From CAYXVF01 sp964468125 (GTDB taxonomy: Bacteria > Myxococcota > XYA12-FULL-58-9 > CAYXVF01): DNA of 11,986 nucleotides. Position 1 is the stretch's first letter, and every line of letters begins with the position of its first letter. Location of the stretch: positions 1-11,986 of the forward strand of contig CAYXVF010000151.1 in NCBI GenBank assembly GCA_964468125.1, in the 5' to 3' direction. The notes under the pieces are model-generated. The model saw nothing but the letters and a program-made list of their open reading frames with translations, searched no databases and was not told the DNA's origin. The position numbers and the translations under genes are program-made. Positions 5,522-11,986 of the stretch are shown in pieces.

Positions 5522-6993
5522 GGGCCCCGAGTCACGAACCCTTGTCGCGCATGGTGGACGTCTACCGTCGCGCCTCTCGAACGGTAGAGCGAGAAGTCGA
5601 TACGTACCTCGAGCCCCTCACGGGGCACCTGCCCGAAGAGCTGCGGGGCGTGCTCTACCGCAATGGTCCGGGCCGGCAGGAGATTTTTGGAATCCCCTAC
5701 GGTCACCCGTTTGACGGGGACGGCATGGTGACTCGCTTTGAGCTCTGCGACGCGGGCGTGCACTACCGCAACCGCTACGTGCAAACCCGCGAGCTGCAGG
5801 AAGAAACCCGCGCCGGACGGCCCCTCTACCGCTCTTTCGGCACAAACCTCCCGGGCGGTTTGAGCCGCAATGCTCTTCGCCTGCGCTTCAAGAACGCCGC
5901 GAACACGAGCGTCGCATGGCATGGCAATAGGCTCCTGGCACTCTGGGAGGGAGGCCTGCCCCACCGCCTCGACCCCGACACGCTCGCGACCACGGGCCGC
6001 TACGACTACGACGGCGCTCTGCGAAACACGCGATCGCTCTTCGACGGGGTCTTGTCTCCCGAGCTTCCCTTCAGTGCGCATCCGAAGACTTGCCCGGCAA
6101 CCGGCGAGCTCTTCAATTTTGGGATGGCGCTCGGCTTGAAGTCGCGCCTGATGCTCTACCGCGTGGACCCCGAGGGTCGCATGCATCCCCCAGCGAGCAT
6201 CACCCTGCCTGAGCTGTCGTTCGTGCACGATTTTGTGCTGACGGAGCACTACCTCGTGTTCTTCCTGCCTGCGGTCGCCTTCGACGTTCCCCGCGCCTTG
6301 GCCGGTCTATCGACGCCGGTGGATTCGTTGCGCATGCTCGATCGGCCGACCAAGATCCTGGTCGTCGACCGCGGCACGCTCGGCGTCGTGCACGAGCTCT
6401 TCACCGAGCCTGGCTTCGTCTTTCACTTCGCGAACGGTTACGAAGACGCGCAGGGGCAGATCGTCGTGGACGGCTACCGACTGCCCGAACTTCCGGACGG
6501 ACAGGCGACCCGTGACGTCGTCGAGGGGCGCGCAAGCGAGCTCCCCCGCGCGACCCTGGTGCGTACGCGCTTCGCCCTCGAGGACAGGTGGGCCGAGAGC
6601 AAGGAGCTCTTCGAGATGCCTGGCGAGCTGCCGAGCATCGACCCCCGTCACGCATCTCGCCCCTATCGCTATGTCTTTGCTGCGGTCGCGCCCCTCGAGC
6701 GCCCGGACCCGTTCCTCACGGAAATTGGGCGCTTTGATGTCGAGGGCGGCGAATCGAAGATCCGAAGCTTCGACCGGGACCTCATGGGTGAGCCGCTCTT
6801 CGTCCCTCGCAGCGCCGATGCGCCCGAGGGCGACGGCTGGCTCCTCGTGCTGTGCCATGCGGCGGAGGCGGATCGCGCGGAGCTACGCATCTTGGACGCG
6901 CAGAATCTCTCAGATGTGGCGTCCTACGCCCTCCCGCACAGCGTCCCGCCCGGATTTCACGGGACGTTTGTGGCCGCTGACGCTCGGCCCTAA
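5518..6993 (+). CDS. Carotenoid oxygenase (carotenoid/apocarotenoid or stilbene cleavage dioxygenase family)
   Basis: This 491-residue protein is of the iron(II) carotenoid cleavage family (RPE65/NCED/lignostilbene dioxygenase). The four iron-ligand histidines are all there and well spaced: H188 in FSAHPK, H237 in SFVHDF, H303 in VFHFAN and H481 in PGFHGTF. The N-terminal LRGVLYRNGPGRQE and HPFDGDGMV blocks are also typical, as are the repeated strands of the seven-bladed propeller. The enzyme would split a conjugated or stilbene C=C bond with O2 to give two aldehydes or ketones. Substrate and cleavage position cannot be read from the sequence, and no carotenoid synthesis gene lies in the window. 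I choose ATG 5518, which forms ATGA with the stop of the ABC1 kinase; an in-frame ATG at 5479 lies inside the kinase gene and adds 13 poorly conserved residues. The MscS-like gene follows after about 46 bases. Confidence 0.93.
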   Translation: MRAPSHEPLSRMVDVYRRASRTVEREVDTYLEPLTGHLPEELRGVLYRNGPGRQEIFGIPYGHPFDGDGMVTRFELCDAGVHYRNRYVQTRELQEETRAGRPLYRSFGTNLPGGLSRNALRLRFKNAANTSVAWHGNRLLALWEGGLPHRLDPDTLATTGRYDYDGALRNTRSLFDGVLSPELPFSAHPKTCPATGELFNFGMALGLKSRLMLYRVDPEGRMHPPASITLPELSFVHDFVLTEHYLVFFLPAVAFDVPRALAGLSTPVDSLRMLDRPTKILVVDRGTLGVVHELFTEPGFVFHFANGYEDAQGQIVVDGYRLPELPDGQATRDVVEGRASELPRATLVRTRFALEDRWAESKELFEMPGELPSIDPRHASRPYRYVFAAVAPLERPDPFLTEIGRFDVEGGESKIRSFDRDLMGEPLFVPRSADAPEGDGWLLVLCHAAEADRAELRILDAQNLSDVASYALPHSVPPGFHGTFVAADARP

Positions 6994-7039
6994 CACGCCC
7001 AGCCCTTGAGTTCGGCACCCAAGGGTGTTTGCACAGGGC

Positions 7040-8113
7040 ATGCTCGAACAGGTCTACTTCGGGAATACACTCCTCGACTGGCTCTACGCGCTGGGACTGA
7101 CCCTGCTCACCCTCGCCGCTGCCCTCGCCCTGCGCAGCTTCTTTCGCTCGCGAGACAGCACGCCGGAGACGGTGGAAGGGCAGGAGGTGTTGGCCGTCGG
7201 CCGAAATCTTCTGAGCCGCCTCGGACACCGCACCTATTTTCTGTTCGTTTTGGCCGTGGCCCTTGAAGTCGGCTCGAACCTTCTCGAGATGCCCGAGCAG
7301 ACCTCGAGCTGGGTGAACCGCGCCTTCATCGTAGCGTGCATTGTCCAGCTCGGCGTCTGGGGAACGGTGATCGCGGGCTTCCTCCTGCAGCGGATCTTCG
7401 ACCCGAGCCGTCGCAGTCGGGACACGGAGCGCACGACCACCGGCATCATTCAACTCCTCGCCAATATCGCGGTGTGGTCGGTGGTTCTTCTGCTCGGATT
7501 GGAGAATCTCGGCGTCGACGTCTCCGCGGTGATCGCCGGCCTCGGCGTCGGCGGCATCGCCATCGCGCTGGCGACGCAGACCTTGCTCGGCGACATCATC
7601 GCGTCGGTCTCCCTGCTCTTCGACGAACCCTTCAAGCCTGGGGACTTCGTCGTGGTCGGCGACAACATGGGCACGGTGCAAAAGGTAGGGATTCGAACCA
7701 CACGAATTCGCGCTCTGAGCGGCGAGCTCTTGGTCATGTCGAACACGGACCTTCTCAAGAGCCGGATTCAGAACTTCAAGGTACTCGAAGAACGCCGAGT
7801 GGTCTTTCATTTTGGTGTCACCTACGACACGCCGGCTGCGACACTGCGACAGATCCCCGAGTGGGTGAAGGCGATCATCGACGAGCAGGAGAAGGCTCGT
7901 TTTGATCGTTCCCACTTCGCGTCCTTCGGTGACAGCGATCTTCGCTTTGAAACTGTGTTCTACGTGTTGGATCCGGACTACGCGGTCTACATGGACGTGC
8001 AACAGGCCATCAATCTCGGCATCTGCGAGAAGCTCGAAGCCGAGAGCGTGAGCTTTGCCTTTCCGACGCGCACGCTCCACCACATCGGCCTGCCCAGCAA
8101 CTCTGTATCCTGA
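7040..8113 (+). CDS. Mechanosensitive ion channel, MscS family
   Basis: This inner-membrane channel of about 357 residues has five predicted helices: roughly 10-32, 66-82, 93-117, 134-157 and the pore helix 160-190. The pore helix carries the MscS signature AGLGVGGIAIALATQ (166-180), rich in Gly and Ala for tight packing. It is followed by the beta domain (FDEPFKPGDFVVV ... GTVQKVGIRTTRIR ... VMSNTDLLKSRIQNF) and a cytoplasmic alpha/beta C-terminal domain. MscS channels open under membrane tension to release solutes on hypo-osmotic shock. Two more helices precede the three-helix MscS core. The start is uncertain: GTG 7025 is in frame and adds five residues (MFAQG); I prefer ATG 7040, with AAGGG about 14 bases upstream. 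It lies in a same-strand run with the kinase and oxygenase genes and the two small genes downstream, and is probably co-transcribed with them. Confidence 0.92.
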   Translation: MLEQVYFGNTLLDWLYALGLTLLTLAAALALRSFFRSRDSTPETVEGQEVLAVGRNLLSRLGHRTYFLFVLAVALEVGSNLLEMPEQTSSWVNRAFIVACIVQLGVWGTVIAGFLLQRIFDPSRRSRDTERTTTGIIQLLANIAVWSVVLLLGLENLGVDVSAVIAGLGVGGIAIALATQTLLGDIIASVSLLFDEPFKPGDFVVVGDNMGTVQKVGIRTTRIRALSGELLVMSNTDLLKSRIQNFKVLEERRVVFHFGVTYDTPAATLRQIPEWVKAIIDEQEKARFDRSHFASFGDSDLRFETVFYVLDPDYAVYMDVQQAINLGICEKLEAESVSFAFPTRTLHHIGLPSNSVS

Positions 8114-8142
8114 GAGGAAAATCGCGTAGGACTAAACGAACG

Positions 8143-8442
8143 ATGGTGGCCGTCCTCTACGAGTTCTATCTCACCGAATCGGGTGTCGAATTGTTCGACG
8201 ATTGGGTCGCCCTGGCCGCGTCGGCCATGGAGCACACCAACGGGTTCATCTCCGCCGAGCGTTTGCAGCGGGTAGACTCCTTCGCGAGCTGTCACATGCT
8301 CGCTCGCTTTGATCAGGAAGAAGACGCGTGGCGCTGGGCGATGAGCTCGGAGCACATTCGGGTCCTCGAACGCCTCGACGGGCATCACACCCGCCCCTGG
8401 CGAACCGACACCTTTCACATTCGCCCCATCGCTCACACCTGA
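8143..8442 (+). CDS. Small ABM-like (dimeric alpha/beta-barrel) protein, 99 aa
   Basis: This is a 99-residue cytoplasmic protein with no signal or membrane helix. The order of elements is strand (VAVLYEFYL), helix (ELFDDWVALAASAM), strand with GFISAERLQRV, strand (ASCHMLARF), helix with EEDAWRWAMSSEHIRVL, and a last strand (DTFHIRPI). This is the ferredoxin-like pattern of the antibiotic-biosynthesis monooxygenase (ABM) superfamily; 'GF...RL', 'ARFD.EEDAWRW' and 'HI..LER' are typical features. Members include quinol monooxygenases, haem-degrading enzymes and many stress proteins without known reaction. No haem or catalytic residue can be named with confidence, so 'monooxygenase' should be read as a fold label only. 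It starts at ATG 8143, 29 bases after the channel stop, and ends 12 bases before the next gene. Confidence 0.72.
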   Translation: MVAVLYEFYLTESGVELFDDWVALAASAMEHTNGFISAERLQRVDSFASCHMLARFDQEEDAWRWAMSSEHIRVLERLDGHHTRPWRTDTFHIRPIAHT

Positions 8443-8454
8443 AAGGCAAGCACC

Positions 8455-8745
8455 GTGGCACTCACCGCCCTCGTCATCGCGCACTCCGACGACCTCACCG
8501 TCGACCGCATCGAGAAGTTTCACGAAGCCATGGACGGCCTCGATTTCATCGAGGTTCCGAACATTCCCATGGCCTGGGCCGCCCACTACCCGGAGGGCGA
8601 TCTCGAAACCCACCTGGAAGAGGTGCGCCGCGAAGCCCTCGACGCGGTCACCTACGCCGCCAAGAAGGCGGGTGTCGCGCAGTTTTCGCTCGCCGTGCAG
8701 GTGGGCCCCGATACCCCGGCCATTCTCACGGAAACGGTGGAGTGA
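8455..8745 (+). CDS. Hypothetical protein, 96 aa
   Basis: I do not recognise this protein. It starts at GTG 8455, nine bases after an AAAGG ribosome site and 12 bases past the previous stop, so it is very likely co-translated with the ABM-like gene. The residues alternate strand (LTALVIAHS), helix (TVDRIEKFHEAMDGL), a segment with FIEVPNIPMAWAAHYPEGD, a long amphipathic acidic helix (LETHLEEVRREALDAVTYAAKKAG) and a strand (AQFSLAVQVGP). There is no signal peptide, no cysteine and no metal motif. The size and alternation are compatible with another small alpha/beta domain that could pair with its neighbour. Its TGA directly abuts the stop of the convergent Omp85-like gene. Confidence 0.72.
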   Translation: MALTALVIAHSDDLTVDRIEKFHEAMDGLDFIEVPNIPMAWAAHYPEGDLETHLEEVRREALDAVTYAAKKAGVAQFSLAVQVGPDTPAILTETVE

Positions 8746-10266
8746 TCAGAAGGCCTTGGTGAGCGTAAAGGTGCTGCCGTAGGCGTTTGTCCCGTTCGAG
8801 TTGAAACCCGTGCCCGTGTAGACGTCGAGCTGAAACAGGTCGAAGAGCAACACGTGCACCCCGATCCCAAATGCGTTGGCGATCCGGACCCTGGGCGTCT
8901 CATCCTGAAAGTCGCTCTCGAGGAAAGTCGCGAGGTCGTGATAGGGACCGACCTTCACGATGTCACGATTGATCGACCAGCGGTAGGCGACACCCACCGC
9001 ACCGATCCGCTGCACATAGTTTTGGTTTCCGAACACGCCGCGCAAAAAGCGCGAGCCGATCTCGGGCTCGTCCCATTCGCTGTAGGCACCTTCGACGCCG
9101 TCTAGGGCTGCGGTGACCCAGAGGTCGTCGAATCGAAACGGGTAGACGTGCTGGTAGCGCAGCGAGTAGCGCTGAAAGGTACCGGTGTCGCCGGGGAAGA
9201 AATGATTGAAGCGCGCGACGAGCCGATGTGCCCGGTCCGGCCGGTCCGCTGGAATGCCAAACTCCACCTCCGCATCGATGCCGGCAAAGAAGCGAGCCTC
9301 GGAGAGCTCACTCGTCGTGGAGGAGTCGAGCTGGTTCTGAATGTCCGCGTTTCGCCGCTGAATGCCGCCCGCGAGCGCCACCTCCGCGAATTCGGTGATC
9401 CCGTAGCTCAAAGCGAGATCGCCGGTGCTGCGCGCCCACCAGTACTCGGGCACGCCGATATCGAAGCGCTGGCGGCGAACGTAGTCCACGGAGCCGGAGA
9501 CCCGTGGTCGCAGGGCGAACCAGTTCGGCAACCAGTAGGCGCCGGCGGCAATTGCGCGACTGAAGGCGATGTCTCGGCTCGCGTCGTCGGGGCTGCGAAA
9601 GAAATTGACCCCCGCAAGCCCGCTCGCATCCCAGCGGTCGTCGTTCAAGATGAGCCCACGGGAGCGATAGCCCGCGCCAGCGAGCACGCCGTCCGAGTCC
9701 GCGTCGGCTGAAATGCGCCATCCCTCTCCAAAAACCGAGGGCGGCAGCTGCACACGAAGCTCGTAGCGCGCATCACTGGGCAGCATAATCGGCGATGCGC
9801 CCGGAATCCACGCGAGCGCCTCGAGCGAAACCATCCCCTCTTGCGCCTCGACCTCCCGCACCTCGTAGCTCGGCGCTGGCTCCCCTTTCGCCACGGGAAT
9901 CCGCGCGAGGCGCTCCTCGAGAGCGAGCTTGTTGAAGACGTCCTGCGGCAGTCCGAGATCGAGGCGGAGCCCCACGGTCTCCGCTGTATCGCGGCCGAGA
10001 AGACGCACGCGCACCAAGCGTCCCTCGTCGACCTCGAGACGCAGGCGTCCCTCTTCCGCACGTGCTTCCACCCGTGCCAGTGAGTAGCCAGACTCGCGAA
10101 GAAAGCGCAGGATGTTCTCAGCTGCGCGCTGCGCGTCCGCCTCATCGTAGGGCGGCTCGTCGATTTGGGCCACCGCGCGGTAGACGTGTCGGTTGAAAAG
10201 AAGATTGCCTCGGACCTCGAAGGCGTCATCGCCGGCGAGGAGCGCGAAGAGAAGAAAGGGAATCAT
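8746..10266 (-). CDS. Omp85/BamA-TamA-like outer-membrane beta-barrel protein
   Basis: This 506-residue protein has a small N-terminal periplasmic part with at least one POTRA-like repeat (FEVRGNLLFNRHVY ... DADAQRAAENILRFLRESGY ... RLRLEVDEGRLVRVRLLG), a second alpha/beta part to about residue 160, and a beta-barrel made of alternating aromatic and polar strands. L408-R-G-V-F412 is followed by a strand ending in VAYRWSI, which matches the position of the loop-6 VRGF-type motif of Omp85 proteins (a variant, LRGVF). The last residue is Phe, the usual outer-membrane barrel C-terminal signal. The export signal is odd: MIPFLLFALLAG is short and has no basic residue. The start is fixed, since an in-frame TGA lies 12 bases upstream; that TGA is the PilZ stop. 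No Shine-Dalgarno is seen, so coupling to the PilZ gene is likely. Role: insertion or transport at the outer membrane; substrate unknown. Confidence 0.82.
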   Translation of the reverse strand: MIPFLLFALLAGDDAFEVRGNLLFNRHVYRAVAQIDEPPYDEADAQRAAENILRFLRESGYSLARVEARAEEGRLRLEVDEGRLVRVRLLGRDTAETVGLRLDLGLPQDVFNKLALEERLARIPVAKGEPAPSYEVREVEAQEGMVSLEALAWIPGASPIMLPSDARYELRVQLPPSVFGEGWRISADADSDGVLAGAGYRSRGLILNDDRWDASGLAGVNFFRSPDDASRDIAFSRAIAAGAYWLPNWFALRPRVSGSVDYVRRQRFDIGVPEYWWARSTGDLALSYGITEFAEVALAGGIQRRNADIQNQLDSSTTSELSEARFFAGIDAEVEFGIPADRPDRAHRLVARFNHFFPGDTGTFQRYSLRYQHVYPFRFDDLWVTAALDGVEGAYSEWDEPEIGSRFLRGVFGNQNYVQRIGAVGVAYRWSINRDIVKVGPYHDLATFLESDFQDETPRVRIANAFGIGVHVLLFDLFQLDVYTGTGFNSNGTNAYGSTFTLTKAF

Positions 10267-10278
10267 GGAGTCTTGGGG

Positions 10279-10931
10279 TCAGCCCCCGCCCGAACCCACG
10301 CGCTCGGTTTGCTCCAACAGCCTCGCGACTGCCAGCCGGAATTCGGCGCTCGGGGCATCGAACTCGACACCAAACCCATCTTCCAGCACCCGTCGGACAA
10401 TCGCGTCCGAACCGACGAGGTCCACGTCTTTTCGACGGCGATCGATGCTCGGCGTCGACATGAGGAGCAAGAGCGTCTCCCCTTCTTTGGGGAGCTTGCT
10501 CGCCTGCACCCGCGCTCCGCTCTGGCTCAAGTCCAGCAGCTCTCCGCGGTGCTCGAGCTCGCCCCGGCGAAAGAGAATGGGCGTCTCGCGCACGATCTGT
10601 CTCGGCTCACGTCGACGGTCGTCCTGCGAATGGCCCGTGGCGAGGAGATCTGCGATCACCCGGCCGATCGCAGCTTCCATCTCCTCGGTGGGGTTCCGAA
10701 ATCGCACACCCACGCCGTCGCGCTGAATGTGCGTTACCCTGCCGCCGGTCTCGATCACCATTCCTTTGTAATCGAGGCTCAAGGCGACGAAGCTTCCCAC
10801 CGCGTAGCGCTTCGGCGTGATGAGAAAGAGCCCACCGGCGCTCAGGTTCTTGGTGAGGAATCGGCCTTCTTCTTCCCGGAGGGTCACCTGCAGCGCGACA
10901 TTGATCCGCCGGTCACGACGTGCGCCGCTCG

Positions 10932-10935
<4 letters not shown>
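10279..10935 (-). CDS. Tandem PilZ-domain protein (candidate cyclic di-GMP receptor)
   Basis: This is a 218-residue soluble protein made of two PilZ domains. Domain 1 (about 5-100) has the RxxxR motif at R6-R10 and N30-x-S32-x-x-G35 (NLSAGG). Domain 2 (about 105-212) has RxxxR at R108-R112 and D135-x-S137-x-x-G140 (DLSQSG). Both domains therefore keep the two sequence elements that bind cyclic di-GMP. There is no output domain, so it probably acts by contact with a partner. Its ATG at 10935 overlaps the TGA of the korB gene by four bases, and its stop is 12 bases before the Omp85-like gene in the same frame. PilZ proteins control motility, polysaccharide export and surface functions; the barrel gene next door suggests an envelope role here (inference). 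Confidence 0.92.
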
Positions 10936-11960
<1,025 letters not shown>

Positions 11961-11971
11961 CGCGCGTCTCC

Positions 11972-11986
11972 TCAGTGCAGCGTGTC
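11972..11986 (-). CDS. Last codons of an upstream gene, probably the alpha subunit (korA)
   Basis: On the minus strand the window begins with codons for D-T-L-H followed by TGA (11974-11972), which merges with the GAGGAG ribosome site of korB. Alpha-subunit genes of this enzyme class normally lie directly upstream of the beta gene with such tight spacing. Only four residues are visible, so the identity rests on context alone. Confidence 0.35.
   Translation of the reverse strand, partial: DTLH

Noticed and set aside
6782..8083. Minus-strand open frame of 433 codons
   Set aside because: It runs antisense across the end of the carotenoid oxygenase and most of the MscS gene; rich in His, Asp and Arg with no domain resemblance.

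Overview
The window is gene-dense, high-GC DNA with strong G/C preference at third codon positions. It encodes an Omp85-type outer-membrane barrel and an outer-membrane-type lipoprotein, so the host has two membranes. The gene set (2-oxoacid:ferredoxin oxidoreductase beta, PilZ and YajQ proteins, an ABC1/AarF kinase, a carotenoid oxygenase, a small acidic Cys-rich lipoprotein, and a large amidohydrolase of the TolB/peptidase-associated kind) fits a deltaproteobacterial or myxobacterial lineage (Myxococcota or a relative). That placement is inference from gene content; there is no rRNA or tRNA here.

Layout, left to right. (1) 1-972 (+): the C-terminal part of an amidohydrolase cut by the left edge, with a tail that departs from its family. 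(2) 1021-2980 (-): a small unrecognised protein, a single-TM protein with a CxxC motif, and an SPFH protein with a C-terminal GYF-type domain. The last two are an operon led by the SPFH gene; the first may be its distal member. (3) 2981-3213: a divergent control region with a plausible promoter in each direction, a pair of 8-bp direct repeats and a TGACGTCA palindrome. (4) 3214-4127 (+): a small Cys-rich lipoprotein, a strong hairpin, then yajQ. (5) 4199-8745 (+): a tightly packed run of ABC1/AarF kinase, carotenoid oxygenase (ATGA overlap), MscS-like channel, an ABM-like small protein and an unrecognised 96-residue protein. (6) 8746-11986 (-): the end of a probable korA, korB, a tandem PilZ protein (ATGA overlap with korB) and a compact Omp85-like barrel, read leftward. 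The last stop of block 5 and the last stop of block 6 abut with no gap.

How the genes may work together (inference). Block 5 joins an isoprenoid-lipid kinase-like regulator to a carotenoid cleavage enzyme and a membrane tension channel, suggesting membrane-lipid or apocarotenoid physiology. Block 6 couples a central-carbon ferredoxin-dependent enzyme to a double PilZ protein and an outer-membrane barrel. Two candidate cyclic-di-GMP binding families (YajQ and PilZ) lie in the same window. No mobile element, CRISPR array, phage gene, defence system or RNA gene was found. Most of the window looks like ordinary chromosomal housekeeping and accessory content; the most unusual points are gene pairings rather than a clearly new system.
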